Assembly: GCF_001311075.1 (NCBI RefSeq)
Contig: NZ_BBAD01000003.1
Span: forward strand, 1-64,000
Origin: Secundilactobacillus similis DSM 23365 = JCM 2765
GTDB lineage: Bacteria; Bacillota; Bacilli; Lactobacillales; Lactobacillaceae
Direction: 5' to 3'
DNA length: 64,000 nucleotides
Positions 17,531 through 27,286 of the stretch are shown here, piece by piece (the first letter of the stretch is position 1; each line of letters starts with the position of its first letter). Below the pieces are notes generated by a model. It searched no databases and was not told where the DNA came from. It saw only the letters and a list, made by a program, of their open reading frames with translations. The translations under genes and the position numbers were made by a program.

Positions 17531-18613
17531 TTAATCATGCAACCGATTCAACGCATCTCGCTGCTTTGTATCCACCACGTGAGTATACAACCCAGTTGCG
17601 CTAGTCGAGCTTTGGCCCAATTGAGTGGCCACAAGGTGCTCATTCTTCGTTTCAAGGTAGAGCTTCGAGGCTAACGTATGTCGCAGTTTGTGTGGCGTGA
17701 TTCGCACGTGGTTGAAGGCTTGTGAGTATTTGGCGACCAACAACTCCACCGTTGCGGTTGTGATGCGGCGAGGGGCTTCCGTGCCCTTAGTTAAAAAGAG
17801 GGCTGGCGTTTGAGCCGTTGCCTGATACCGAGTTTGGCGGATATCCAGATATGGCTGAACGTAGGGGAGCACCCATTTGGCGATGGGTACTGAATCCCAC
17901 TTACCGCCTTTGCGCCGGACGGAAACCGTGGCTGCTTTGACGCTGAGGTGCTTCACATCCATATTCGTCAGTTCAGATACCCGGATGCCAGTCCCCAGCA
18001 TCAACGCGTTAATGGCAACGTCACGTTCGCGGTCCCGCTGATAATAACGTTGCTTACGCTCGCTATCGAGGGTTTCGCCATAACCAGACTGGATGTAATT
18101 AAGATAATCAACATCCGTGTGACCCATCATCAACTGATCCTTGATGTGCCGCGCCCGAGTCGCATAGGTTTCACTATCCTGCACCAAGGCAATTTTCTTC
18201 ATGACATTCCGGTAAAAGTAGGGCTCGCCCTCGGCATTTTCCGATTCTTCGGTCAAATACCGAAAAAGGGCCGACAACGCGTTCAGGGAACGATTGACCG
18301 TTCGCCGAGATAGCGCGCCTTCCGGATGAGTTGCCGTTTGCTTTCCACGATTTAATAGGTAGGATTTGTATAATTCCATATCCTGTTTCTTAAACGTGGC
18401 CAACTCCTCAAGTGTGATTTGAGCAGGCGTTGATGCCTGACTAATCTCGGTATCGATCATCCAAGTAAAGAACCGGTGAAATTCATTTAAATACTGATAC
18501 AACGTCGCTGGCGACAGCGGCACGGTTGACTTCGTTAAATAGTAGTCGCCAACGTAATCGGGCAACTTTGCTACCAGGGCGTCGTTGTGCTTCACATAGC
18601 TGGCCTGATCCAT
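17531..18613 (-). CDS. xerS: XerS-type tyrosine recombinase
   Basis: A 360-aa site-specific recombinase that aligns by eye over its whole length with streptococcal XerS: the DYYLTKSTVPLSPATLYQYL and EGEPYFYRNVMKK regions are characteristic. XerS acts alone on a dif-type site to resolve chromosome dimers. An N-terminal core-binding domain (about 20-160) is followed by the catalytic domain with Arg in GTGIRVSEL, Lys in RRKGGKWDSV, HKLRH and nucleophile Tyr343 (TGLYTHV). Unusually the third catalytic-pocket histidine (LGH) is Gln334 (LGQSS). GGAGG precedes the ATG. No classical dif(SL) sequence was recognised upstream. An unrelated integrase is unlikely given the full-length match and the absence of phage genes. 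Confidence 0.8.
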   Translation of the reverse strand: MDQASYVKHNDALVAKLPDYVGDYYLTKSTVPLSPATLYQYLNEFHRFFTWMIDTEISQASTPAQITLEELATFKKQDMELYKSYLLNRGKQTATHPEGALSRRTVNRSLNALSALFRYLTEESENAEGEPYFYRNVMKKIALVQDSETYATRARHIKDQLMMGHTDVDYLNYIQSGYGETLDSERKQRYYQRDRERDVAINALMLGTGIRVSELTNMDVKHLSVKAATVSVRRKGGKWDSVPIAKWVLPYVQPYLDIRQTRYQATAQTPALFLTKGTEAPRRITTATVELLVAKYSQAFNHVRITPHKLRHTLASKLYLETKNEHLVATQLGQSSTSATGLYTHVVDTKQRDALNRLHD

Positions 18614-18642
18614 GTTGCCACCTCCAAAAATGGTTTGTTAAC

Positions 18643-18668
18643 CGAACTTGAGTTCACCTTTTATTATA
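18643..18668 (-). promoter_or_regulatory. Extended -10 promoter with GAAC-N4-GTTC dyad before xerS
   Basis: Minus strand TGCTATAAT (-10 at 18663-18668), then GAACTCAAGTTC (18644-18655), a perfect 12-nt dyad. The centre does not fit the LexA RNRY rule, so the regulator is uncertain. Confidence 0.4.
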
Positions 18669-18796
18669 GCATATTCAATCACCCAATACGGCCGCTAAAC
18701 CGAGCGTCAACGCTGCAAATTGCTGTAAACACAATTCATCGTTTCACCGTAGTTACCACCACTCAACTCGCATCCAGCGAGAACCAAACTCCAATT

Positions 18797-18811
18797 ATGA
18801 GAATTTCTCAT
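18797..18811. promoter_or_regulatory. TGAGA-N3-TCTCA dyad
   Basis: ATGAGAATTTCTCAT, 85 bp before the secreted hydrolase gene; the same dyad occurs at 34067 and, one base off, at 27172. Nearby, a 9-2-9 hairpin GCCAGTTTA/TAAACTGGC (18845-18864) lies in the leader. Confidence 0.45.
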
Positions 18812-18895
18812 CACCCATTAACATCCAGTTGAGTGATGGGAACCGCCAGTTTATCTAAACTGGCTGTAATGAGTATCTAGGGAGGTAACTGTACC

Positions 18896-19737
18896 GTGAA
18901 ACGACTGATTATGATTATCGTTACAATATTGGTTTTACTTGGCATCAGCATTAATATCATCGCACCGGCTGCTGAAGCGACGCCCAAGCCGCGGACCACA
19001 CCGACACTTTATCTTCACGGTTATGGTGGTGGACCCAAATCGATGGCATTTTTAATGAACCAAGCTGTCGAGCACGCCCGGCGCAGTCTGCGTTAGTGGC
19101 AACCGTCAGTCCAACTGGCCAAGTTCAACTACGCGGTGATTGGCGGGCGCACAACCGCCATCCGCTGATTCAAGTGATTTTCACCGATAACCATACCCGT
19201 GATGCCAAACAGTTAAGTCGTTGGTTGCGTAACGTGCTGGTGGCACTACAAGCGCGGTACCAGTTTAAACAATTTAACGTGGTAGCCCATTCGCTGGGGA
19301 ACAGTGCTGTACTTCAGTACCTACTTCAAAATAGCGACAATTCTAAACTGCCGCAGTTAGCCAGATACGTCGCCATTGCCGGCAACTTCGATGGCATTCC
19401 CGGTCAACACCGGCACCAACATCCCAACCGAATTTTACCAAGTGGGCGGCCAACCTGGGAAACACCGGCTTATCAAGCCGCGTTGACTCACCAAGGCCAA
19501 CTCCGGCTTCAACACACCCGGATCCTTAATCTTTATGGCAATCTTGCGGATGGCAGTGATTCAGATGGTAAGATTCTCAACGCCAGTTCTCGGTCACTCG
19601 GCTACCTCGTTCGAGACCGGGTCGGCAGTTATCACGAACACGTCTTTTATGGCATTTACGCCCAACACTCGCGGCTACGACGCAATCCACAAGTTGCCGA
19701 GATAACGGACACTTTCTTGTGGCAGTCTCAAAATTAA
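18896..19737 (+). pseudogene. Secreted DUF915-type alpha/beta hydrolase, frameshifted
   Basis: Both frames together form an exported alpha/beta hydrolase of about 280 aa. The first part has a signal/anchor helix (residues 4-22) and the oxyanion-type strand TLYLHGYGGGPKSM. The second carries the nucleophile elbow AHSLGN and the late Asp/His region (GSDSDGKI, SYHEHVFYG). This matches DUF915 hydrolases, common and usually multicopy in lactobacilli; substrate unknown, cell-surface esterase-like. The break at about 19080 (GCCCGGCGCAG) is healed by one G, giving ARAQSALVATVSPTGQV. GTG 18896 follows GGGAGG. The response regulator gene begins 67 bp later, so it may belong to that operon. Confidence 0.8.
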
Positions 19738-19804
19738 CAAACCCTTAACAAGCTCGCATGATACACTAAGAAAAAGAAATGATGTCAAAAAGGGGATCAG
19801 ACAA

Positions 19805-20506
19805 TTGAAAGTAACGGTTATGTTAGTTGAAGATGAAGTAGGATTACGGTCTTACCTGCAGTCTGAGTTAAGCTTTGAAGACTACAACGTGATTGCCGTC
19901 CCGGATGGTGAAACTGCTTTAAGTGAATTTGCGGCGCACCCGGATGATATCTCACTCATTATTTTAGACTGGATGTTGCCCGGCATTGATGGGTTGGGCG
20001 TGATTCGCAAACTCCGCCGTCACTACGACGTGCCCATCATGATGATGACCGCCCGTGATTATGTTGGCGACAAGGTATCCGGCCTAGATGCTGGTGCCGA
20101 TGACTACATCACCAAACCCTTTGAAACCGAGGAGCTTCTCGCCCGGGTTCGGGTGATTCTCAGGCACAATAATCAGCGTAATATCACGAATAAAAAATAC
20201 CGGGTCGGTGACCTCGAACTCGACATCAAAACCCGTCAAGTCCTGTATCAGGGAACCGAAGTGCAGTTGACCCAACGCGAGTTCGATTTACTACTCACGT
20301 TCATGCAACATCCGGGAGAGGTTTTGACCCGGGATGACTTACTGGATGATGCTTGGGGGACCAGCTTTGAGGGGCAAGTCAACATTGTGGACGTTTACGT
20401 GCGGTATTTAAGAAATAAAATCAACCCCCAACTCGATGGGCAGTTGATTGAAACCGTTCGGGGCGTCGGGTATCGGCTAAGGAGTGCTGATGAGCATGAA
20501 GCGTAA
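19805..20506 (+). CDS. OmpR-family response regulator (system 1)
   Basis: A 233-aa response regulator starting at TTG 19805 behind AAGGGGATC. The receiver domain has the acidic pair VEDE and phospho-acceptor Asp in LILDWMLPG (about 57), Thr in MMTARD and Lys in TKPFE. The winged-helix output domain follows (about 135-228) with VRYLRNKI and ETVRGVGYRL. It overlaps the histidine kinase gene by 17 bp, a translationally coupled pair. It is strongly similar to the regulator at 27287, so the two systems are paralogues. The surrounding genes suggest control of envelope-lipid and wall genes; the dyads at 18797, 27172 and 34067 are candidate sites. Confidence 0.93.
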   Translation: MKVTVMLVEDEVGLRSYLQSELSFEDYNVIAVPDGETALSEFAAHPDDISLIILDWMLPGIDGLGVIRKLRRHYDVPIMMMTARDYVGDKVSGLDAGADDYITKPFETEELLARVRVILRHNNQRNITNKKYRVGDLELDIKTRQVLYQGTEVQLTQREFDLLLTFMQHPGEVLTRDDLLDDAWGTSFEGQVNIVDVYVRYLRNKINPQLDGQLIETVRGVGYRLRSADEHEA

Positions 20507-21881
20507 ACTACTCAATACTAGCGCGGCCCGAATCACCAAGGTCTATGGTCTGCTCTTGCTGGGGATCACGTTGATTCTCAGCATCACGATCGTTTCGGTG
20601 GTGGGGTATAAACAGTACCGGTTAGAGCGCCAACAAGCGGTTGGCGTTGCCAGAGGACTGAAGCGGTCGTTTATCGCCAATCGCAACGACTGGTTTTGGT
20701 GGCGCTTGGGTAATTCGACCGATACCCACAACACCTTTGTTCGCATTCAAGTGACGCCCACGAAGAAGAAGTCCTATGCCTTGAAGTCACCGCGAACGAA
20801 GCGTTTTTTAGCACAGCAACAAGCTGCTAAAACCCACCGGCTCAGTGATAATATCAGTTATTCGTCTAAGGTTGGTCTCTACTATCACGTAAGTGCCACC
20901 GATGAGGATCGCGATAATGGCATCGCTCACGTCCAATACGACGTCTGGTTAAAGTTGAACGGCGTCATTTACCTCTTATGGCTCCTGATTCGGTTGATTC
21001 TGCTCATCGTGCTTGCGTTCTTCGCACTAGGTATTTGGCTAATCTACCTACTGGCGCGTCAGTTAAACCGGCCACTAGCAGACTTAACCGAAACCACCAA
21101 AACCATTAACCACGACCTCTCCAACCAGTACCAAACCCAACTGCCGGTCCCTAAATCGCCGCAAGAAGTGCACGATTTGAGTGAAGCCTTCAATCAGCTA
21201 CTGGCATCGCTAAACCAACAGGCAAGGGCGGATCGAGAGTTCGTGTCAAATGCCTCCCATGAACTCAAGACCCCAATCGCAACGATTCGTGGCCACGTGT
21301 CATTGATTAAACGACGCGGTAAGGATCATCCAGAAGTCATTCCCAGTTCCCTTGAGTTCATCGATCAGGAATCAGAACGGATGCAGCGATTGGTACAAAG
21401 TTTGCTGAAACTGTCTCGAGCCAATCAGTTGACACTAGTGACGGCCCCCGTTAACGTTAGTCAGCTCGTAACGAACACGGTGGATGGCTACGGTGCTTCA
21501 CTCTCTCAAGACGTTCTCGTTCACGTTGCGCCTGATATCGTGGCTGAAGTCAATGCTGACAGCGTTGAGCAAATCTTAGTTAGCCTGCTAAACAACGCCC
21601 AGAAGTACTCACCGACCCAATCAACGATCGTCGTCGGATTAACCAGTACGCCACACAGCCTCCAACTCAGTGTGACTGATCAAGGGCAGGGGATTGATGA
21701 CGACCAAAAAGCGCACATTTTTGATCGGTTCTACCGTGCCAAAACAGTACGGGCAACCGTTGAGGGTAACGGCTTAGGCCTAGCTATCGTGCAGCAACTC
21801 GTTACCTTGCACCATGGTCAAATTGAAGTCAGCGATAACCATCCGACTGGGACTAAGTTCGTCATTAAGCTTCCTATTTAG
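20490..21881 (+). CDS. Sensor histidine kinase (system 1)
   Basis: A membrane kinase of 463 aa from ATG 20490, behind AAGGAG. Two transmembrane helices (about 15-37 and 155-190) bracket an extracytoplasmic sensor of about 115 aa. Then come HAMP, the HisKA box FVSNASHELKTPIATIRGH, the N box LLNNAQKYSP, and the G boxes DQGQGID and GNGLGLAIV. It autophosphorylates and signals to the adjacent regulator. The sensor carries ANRNDWFWW and NTFVRIQV, which recur in altered form in the kinase at 27997, so both probably sense similar envelope cues. A terminator follows. Confidence 0.92.
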   Translation: MSMKRKLLNTSAARITKVYGLLLLGITLILSITIVSVVGYKQYRLERQQAVGVARGLKRSFIANRNDWFWWRLGNSTDTHNTFVRIQVTPTKKKSYALKSPRTKRFLAQQQAAKTHRLSDNISYSSKVGLYYHVSATDEDRDNGIAHVQYDVWLKLNGVIYLLWLLIRLILLIVLAFFALGIWLIYLLARQLNRPLADLTETTKTINHDLSNQYQTQLPVPKSPQEVHDLSEAFNQLLASLNQQARADREFVSNASHELKTPIATIRGHVSLIKRRGKDHPEVIPSSLEFIDQESERMQRLVQSLLKLSRANQLTLVTAPVNVSQLVTNTVDGYGASLSQDVLVHVAPDIVAEVNADSVEQILVSLLNNAQKYSPTQSTIVVGLTSTPHSLQLSVTDQGQGIDDDQKAHIFDRFYRAKTVRATVEGNGLGLAIVQQLVTLHHGQIEVSDNHPTGTKFVIKLPI

Positions 21882-21902
21882 CACACAATTGACATCATTA
21901 AT

Positions 21903-21944
21903 AAACCGCGTTGATTTGCAGCATTGCAGGCAACGCGGTTTTTT
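21903..21944 (+). terminator. Terminator of two-component operon 1
   Basis: AAACCGCGTTG/CAACGCGGTTTTTT, loop of 17. Confidence 0.85.
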
Positions 21945-21997
21945 GACATCTAGCTATCAAGCCGTGGTTTCAAGCCGCAAATCAAATTAAACCTTGC

Positions 21998-22010
21998 ATT
22001 CTCTGAGAAT
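21998..22010. promoter_or_regulatory. ATTCTC-T-GAGAAT dyad in promoter spacer
   Basis: The dyad lies within the spacer of a promoter with TTGCAT upstream and TAAACT downstream, immediately before the MFS gene; the position suits a repressor. It is related to, but not the same spacing as, the TGAGA-N3-TCTCA dyads. Confidence 0.35.
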
Positions 22011-22076
22011 CCTGCTAAACTAGATATTTGTTAGCCTGCTAACATAAATTGATTTCTAAGGAGACGTGAACCTCTC

Positions 22077-23489
22077 ATGGCAACAACTCAACAATCTGAT
22101 AAAATTCCACCAAAAGTCATCGGCGCCATTATTGCCACCGGTCTCATGTCGTTTTGTGGCGTCATCATTGAAACCGCAATGAATATTACCTTTCCAACAT
22201 TAATGCGGGAATTTAACGTTGCCACCAATCTCGTCCAGTGGATGACAACGATTTACCTCCTCGTTGTGGCCGTTATGGTGCCGCTTTCGGCAACTTTAAA
22301 GCGCCGCTTCAAAATGAAACAGCTCTTTTTAACTGCGATCACCCTGTTTATCATCGGGGTCATTTTAGATGGCATTGCGCCCGCATTTTGGGTACTGCTT
22401 CTCGGTCGAGCTGTACAGGGCCTTGGTACCGGGATCGCGCTGCCACTCATGTTCAACATCATTCTTGAACAGGTACCACTCGCCAAGCGGGGGACGATGA
22501 TGGGGGTCGGCACCTTGATCACTGGTGTTGCACCCGCCATCGGCCCAACCTTTGGGGGGATCGTTGTGGCAACCTTAGGCTGGCGTTACATCTTTGCGTT
22601 TTTAATGCCGCTTTTGATTATTGCGTTGATTTTAGGCATCTTTTGCATTCAACAAAAAGTGCCCACCAGTGCCGCAACCATCGATCAGCTTAGCGTTATC
22701 TTCATCATCGTTACGTTTGCTGGATTGATTTTCGGGATCAGCAACCTTGGTAGCCAAGCCTTTTTAAGCATATCTGTCGGCGGGGCACTACTAATCGGCA
22801 TTATCAGCCTCGGTTTATTTGTCGCGCGAAGCCGTCAACTTGAGCAACCCATCTTAGATTTAAAGTTATTCAGTAATGTTGATTTTAGACGGAACCTCAT
22901 CTGCTTCTGCCTGATTCAAATGGCCGCACTGGCGCTGTCATTCTTGCTGCCAAACTATATCCAACTCGTGAACGGGCAAAGCACCTTAATGGCTGGTTTG
23001 TTGGTCCTACCAGGGGCCGCACTTGGCGCCGTCTTGGCACCAATCAGTGGTCAACTTTACGACCGCCTTGGCGCCAACTTGCCACTTCGATTAGGCTCAG
23101 GCCTGACTGTGATTGGCATGCTAGGGTTTTGGTTGTGGGGTCACCACCTCAATGATGTGATGATCATTGGCCTGTATCTGTTCTTTATGTTGGGAATGGG
23201 ACTGCACTACGGTAATCTAATGACCAATGGCTTACAACATTTAACTGCAAGTCAAAATAGCGATGGCAATGCCATTTATAACACGGCTCAACAATTCATG
23301 GCCGCTTTGGGAACCAGCATCTCCGCTGCCATCGTCGCAACGAGTCAGGCCCATGCCGGTAGTCAAGCAACGTTAACTGCCGCTGGTTCTTGGAACGCAT
23401 TTGGCCTGTTTGCTATCTTGTTGATCATCGAATTCGGATTGATCATTTGGACAACGACACGGGAAAAGAACAGCGTAACAGCACACTAA
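22077..23489 (+). CDS. DHA2-family MFS multidrug exporter (EmrB/QacA type)
   Basis: A 470-aa integral membrane protein with about 14 hydrophobic helices. It has the motif-A-like loop after helix 2, LGRAVQGLGTGIALP (DHA2 motif) near residues 105-120, and GPTFGGIVVATLGWRYIF (antiporter motif C) near 150. Proton-coupled export of drugs or toxic metabolites across the cytoplasmic membrane is expected; substrates cannot be predicted. Monocistronic: a dyad-bearing promoter is upstream and a long hairpin is downstream. A GGAG site lies 12 bases before ATG 22077. Confidence 0.9.
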   Translation: MATTQQSDKIPPKVIGAIIATGLMSFCGVIIETAMNITFPTLMREFNVATNLVQWMTTIYLLVVAVMVPLSATLKRRFKMKQLFLTAITLFIIGVILDGIAPAFWVLLLGRAVQGLGTGIALPLMFNIILEQVPLAKRGTMMGVGTLITGVAPAIGPTFGGIVVATLGWRYIFAFLMPLLIIALILGIFCIQQKVPTSAATIDQLSVIFIIVTFAGLIFGISNLGSQAFLSISVGGALLIGIISLGLFVARSRQLEQPILDLKLFSNVDFRRNLICFCLIQMAALALSFLLPNYIQLVNGQSTLMAGLLVLPGAALGAVLAPISGQLYDRLGANLPLRLGSGLTVIGMLGFWLWGHHLNDVMIIGLYLFFMLGMGLHYGNLMTNGLQHLTASQNSDGNAIYNTAQQFMAALGTSISAAIVATSQAHAGSQATLTAAGSWNAFGLFAILLIIEFGLIIWTTTREKNSVTAH

Positions 23490-23507
23490 GCAATCAGTTA
23501 CTGCACA

Positions 23508-23563
23508 CAAAAATAAAGGTTCATTGAATGTCAAGTCAGGCATTCAATGAACCTTTATTTTTG
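23508..23563. terminator. Bidirectional terminator, 23-bp perfect stem
   Basis: Arms 23508-23530 and 23541-23563 with a 10-base loop, between convergent MFS and glycosyltransferase genes. Confidence 0.8.
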
Positions 23564-23629
23564 CGTTAGCTTCAACCGCCCGTTACCATTGGTCGTCCTT
23601 ATCACCTCCCGTGGTATGGGTGGGGCGCA

Positions 23630-25587
23630 TCAGCGTGAAAATTCATACACAAATGACTCAAACGGGCGACTTCGATGTTGGTAAACCAGTGGCTCAGGGG
23701 CCAGTCGGTAGGCAATCGTCTTTGATAGCAGGAGGCCCTGAGTTCGATTAAGTTGGTTGGTCACGCGAATTTGGTAGTGGCCAACTGGAATGGTGTGGTG
23801 ATATACGAGTGCGCGTTGAGTTCGCAGCAAGTGATAACGTTGATGCGTCTTTTCGTTCACTAAGATGCCATCAAATTGGGCATGTGGCGCTACTGAAACG
23901 GCCATTTTACGAGCCGCCACGTTAAGTCTAACTCGTTGTGAAACCGTTTCGTGGGCCGCAATCGGCGTTCGTTTCGCGTCGAACTGTAACGACAATTGAC
24001 TCATTTGACTCGCTACCATCACTTTGTTTGGTCGTGGTAGCGGCACGCTTTCGGTAACGTACATCCCCGCCAAGCCAAGGCCGAGTACCCCAGTCACAAT
24101 CATCCGTCGCCTGAGCGACCAAGCCTCTCGAATCGGTGTCACATCAGGGAGCCGCATCGTACTGATCAATAGAAGCAGTGGTGCAATTGCTTGACCATAC
24201 CGTGGTTCACTTTCCCAAAGCAAGGTGTGAAAGGCAATGTAACCTAACGCAGTTAAAATGGCGAGGGTCATGACCGGATCATCATGCCGCTTAGGTTGGC
24301 GCCAATACCGAAGACATTTGATAATGGCCAACAGATCCAACATGATGAACCCAATTCTCATGATTGTCGAGCCAATAATACTCAGTGGCGCCTCAACGTG
24401 TTGATACCAGGCGGGCGAAGATACTAAACCGCCCGTATAAGCTGATTGAAGCCGTGTCACGTTCAGCAAGATAGCCGCCTTCAATCCCCAACGCTTCACA
24501 ATGCCCCAAGCACCCAGCTGTTTGAGCCGAGCAGGGAGGGCGTGTTTAAGATACGTTTGTCGTTGCTGGATGTTCGGCAGTTGGCTGAGTTTTTGAACAT
24601 CACTAAAGTTGTATTTGCCAGAATAGTTTGGGTTGTAACCCATCCAGATCCAGTGCATCGTTGGAAACTGTTCGGTTGGGTGAGCGGTAAAGTGCCTGCG
24701 CGTTTTAGGCCAGCAGCAGTTGGCATCATCAAGGCAAATGCCAGCATAATCACTGCAAACGGTACCCAGTAACGTTTGAGAATCTTACGGCTCCGAATTG
24801 CCAGCACGATAACGGCTAGTACAACCGCGACCGCCATGACGATTAGATTTGGCTTGATCACGCCACCCAAAACAATGTCGATGAGCAAGGCGATGCCGAA
24901 TAGCCACCGTTGCCGAGTTGAGTAGTGGGGCCACCGCAGTAGGATGTTGAACGCAATGCTCAAACACAGTAACGTTGGCACATCTGAATAAAAGACTTGT
25001 AAGTAGTAGGTGTACGCAAACGGGCTTACTAAGAAGAAAACCGCCAGTGTAACTACGGCTGCTTGATGCTTCGTCAAGTAGCGCACCGTCCAGAGCGACA
25101 TAGCAATTAAGCTATCCAGTAAAATCAGTGATAAAACGTGAATCGCGGTAGTTGTGCCAAGCTGAACTAAACTAGCCAGTTTAAGCCATCCCGCCAACAA
25201 AACCGTTAACGGAACGTTATTGGGAAAGCGCCAAAAGTACAGCGAACTACCCCAATCATAGTGACCCACACTGAGTTGCTCAGCTTGATAAATAACCCGG
25301 AACGGATCATGAAAGACCGAGGCGGGTAAGAAGTTCAACACAAACAATTGAACTAAAACCATCACCACAAACGCAATCACAATCAGTCGATTGACCAATT
25401 GCGTCGACAGCTGGTTGACCCGCTGAATGTACCAACGGTGGCCGGCCCAAACGACCAGACAGCCCAGTAACACTAATACCGTTGCCTTAAAGTTTTGTGG
25501 ATAGACAATGTTTGAAAAAATGCCGATCATCAGTGCAAGTGCTAACAGCAACCCCAGCCAGTTAGACACCGTTCGACGACGTGCCAT
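23630..25587 (-). pseudogene. ArnT/PMT-like membrane glycosyltransferase (GT-C), frameshifted
   Basis: The restored product is about 652 aa. The start is ATG 25587 behind a G-rich ribosome site. The first frame gives about nine membrane helices, including an early loop with HDPFRVIYQAEQ (Asp near the external face, as in GT-C transferases). After a break near 24663 the second frame resumes with MHWIWMGYNPNYSGKY, further helices and a beta-rich extracellular tail. One added C (TTCCAACG to TTCCCAACG) gives NSFPTMHWIWMGYN. GT-C enzymes take sugars from polyprenyl-phosphate donors outside the membrane. Neighbouring PAP2 and DedA genes and the GT2 gene at 34167 fit a lipid-carrier glycosylation pathway for wall or lipoteichoic acid. 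The specific donor is unknown. Confidence 0.7.
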
Positions 25588-25607
25588 AAGAATTCCCCCC
25601 AATTAAA

Positions 25608-26288
25608 CTACTCCAGCGATGCTGGTTGTTGTGTTGCTTGTTGCGCGACTAGTGTTGACTGTGGCGCCCAACGTAGGTAGCCCCAACGTGCAACTGCCCA
25701 CCAAGTGATTGCGAGACAGAGTCCGGCTAACACATCCGTTGGGTAGTGCACGAAAAGGTAGATGCGATCAAAGCCCATCATACCAAGCCAAATCACTGAA
25801 ATCAGTGATAACAGCAATTGCACTTCCCAGTTTTTAAATAGGGGAATCACCACAAATAGCAAGATCAGCACTAGGGTTGCCGTCCCGGTGGTGTGACCGC
25901 TGGGAAAACTAAACCCACCCTGTGCGACTAACTTACCGATAGGCCGGGCGCGGTGCAACAGGTATTTGCCAAGATAGGTCCATACGCCGATTCCGGCTTG
26001 AACAATGACTAGCCAACCGGTGGTGAACCAGTCACGGTGCCAGGCAAAGTAGCCCATGATGAGTAAACTCACCAGTAAGTTTGCGACTGGCGTACCAAAC
26101 GCCGCTAATGTTGCAAAAAAGTGCGTGCGCTGCGGTGAGGCCAGCGGTCGAACCGCTTGTTGAATCGGCTGATCAATAGCGGTCAACCAACTAGCGTGCA
26201 GCGCTACCCCGACTGCGAGACCCAAAAAGATGAGCAGCGCCACGGTGCCGGCAATCAGCCAACCGTGGTTATTTGATTTCGTTAACAT
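25608..26288 (-). CDS. PAP2-family membrane phosphatase
   Basis: Start chosen at ATG 26288, giving 226 aa; it overlaps the end of the dedA-like gene by 20 bp, implying coupling. About six membrane helices. The three PAP2 signature motifs are present: KYLLHRARP, FSFPSGHTTGT and YLFVHYPTD, with the catalytic His in SGH and the second His in HYP. Such enzymes dephosphorylate lipid phosphates, typically undecaprenyl pyrophosphate, at the outer face of the membrane, recycling the carrier for wall synthesis. The GT-C gene follows 20 bp later, so DedA, PAP2 and GT-C form one operon. Confidence 0.9.
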   Translation of the reverse strand: MLTKSNNHGWLIAGTVALLIFLGLAVGVALHASWLTAIDQPIQQAVRPLASPQRTHFFATLAAFGTPVANLLVSLLIMGYFAWHRDWFTTGWLVIVQAGIGVWTYLGKYLLHRARPIGKLVAQGGFSFPSGHTTGTATLVLILLFVVIPLFKNWEVQLLLSLISVIWLGMMGFDRIYLFVHYPTDVLAGLCLAITWWAVARWGYLRWAPQSTLVAQQATQQPASLE

Positions 26289-26946
26289 TTGACTCAATTC
26301 CTTTTCTTCGATTTTGAGCACGTTGCTTTAACGCCATGATGGCAGCTGGTAAGAGGGAAATCACCACGATGGCGATCATGATCAATTCAAAGTGGGTCTT
26401 AACGACTGGAATGTTGCCGAAGAAGTAACCCGCCAAAACAGCGACGCTGACCCAGCTGATACCACCTAACACATTGAACCATGCAAAGCGGCGGTATGGC
26501 ATCCGACTGATTCCGGCCGTGAACGGAATCAACGTCCGAATCAATGGCATGAACCGACCGAGAAAAATCGCCCAACTACCGTGTTTTTCAAAAAACGTGC
26601 TGGCGTCCTTTAAATACTGTGGTTTTACCCACCGTTGCCACTTAGGCTTCGTCAACTGGTGACCAAAGTGCTTCCCAATTTCAAAGTTGAGCCCATCACC
26701 CAAAATGGCCGCAATCGCCAACAAGCCGATTAAAATCACCGGATTCAAACTGTGCGCACTCATTGCGGCGATAGAGCCGCTTAAGAACAGCAGTGAGTCG
26801 CCCGGTAAGAAGGGGCAGATGACCACCCCAGTCTCAATAAAGATAATCGCAAACAGACCGAGATAGACAAGACTGCCGTACTGACTGATGAGAATTGGCA
26901 ATAAGTGGTTCGCATTTAAAATAGACGCAAATAAAGTCGTTAGCAT
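26269..26946 (-). CDS. DedA-family membrane protein
   Basis: 225 aa from ATG 26946 (ribosome site GGAAGG); an earlier in-frame start lacks a good site. DedA hallmarks are the acidic ETGVVICPFLPGDSLL segment and the FLGRFMPLIRTLIPFTAGISRM motif with two key arginines, plus four or five helices. DedA proteins, including UptA, are now known as flippases returning undecaprenyl phosphate to the inner leaflet. Here the gene is first in an operon with PAP2 and a GT-C glycosyltransferase, exactly the lipid-carrier functions that would work together. It is divergent from two-component system 2. Confidence 0.92.
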   Translation of the reverse strand: MLTTLFASILNANHLLPILISQYGSLVYLGLFAIIFIETGVVICPFLPGDSLLFLSGSIAAMSAHSLNPVILIGLLAIAAILGDGLNFEIGKHFGHQLTKPKWQRWVKPQYLKDASTFFEKHGSWAIFLGRFMPLIRTLIPFTAGISRMPYRRFAWFNVLGGISWVSVAVLAGYFFGNIPVVKTHFELIMIAIVVISLLPAAIMALKQRAQNRRKGIESNVNEIK

Positions 26947-27171
26947 AGCGGGTTCCTTCCTTTTCTGCTGATTCGTGGTCAGCAACGTGAATTTACCCTT
27001 ATTCTAGACAACCTCCAATTCTTTAAAAAGTGGGCTAATCTGAAGCAAAAATAAGAAATTCACAGAAAAAGCGGTTTCCCCGAGTTAATGCTCCTATAGG
27101 ATAGCGTACTTCCGTGAAAAGGTGGCTAATTTTAGCTTAAATTTTTACAAAATTTTTTGCTTGAATTAAAA

Positions 27172-27186
27172 ATGAGAATTTCACAG
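27172..27186. promoter_or_regulatory. TGAGAATTTCACA operator-like site before system 2
   Basis: ATGAGAATTTCACAG differs by one base from the TGAGA-N3-TCTCA dyad. A related AAGAAATTCACAG is at 27053-27065, nearer the divergent dedA gene. Candidate autoregulatory sites of the response regulators. Confidence 0.4.
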
Positions 27187-27286
27187 GACAAATGCTAACT
27201 AGTCAACTAAGATTAATGAGAACGACTATGCTAAACTAATGTTGGCTGTTAGCTAACGAGATCAAAAACAATGAGGTGAACCTAGC

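Noticed and set aside
17531-18613. Phage or genomic-island integrase
   Set aside because: Full-length resemblance to XerS and absence of phage genes or attachment-site duplications nearby.
18643-18656. LexA box before xerS
   Set aside because: Half-sites fit but the central four bases violate the consensus; kept only as an unassigned dyad.
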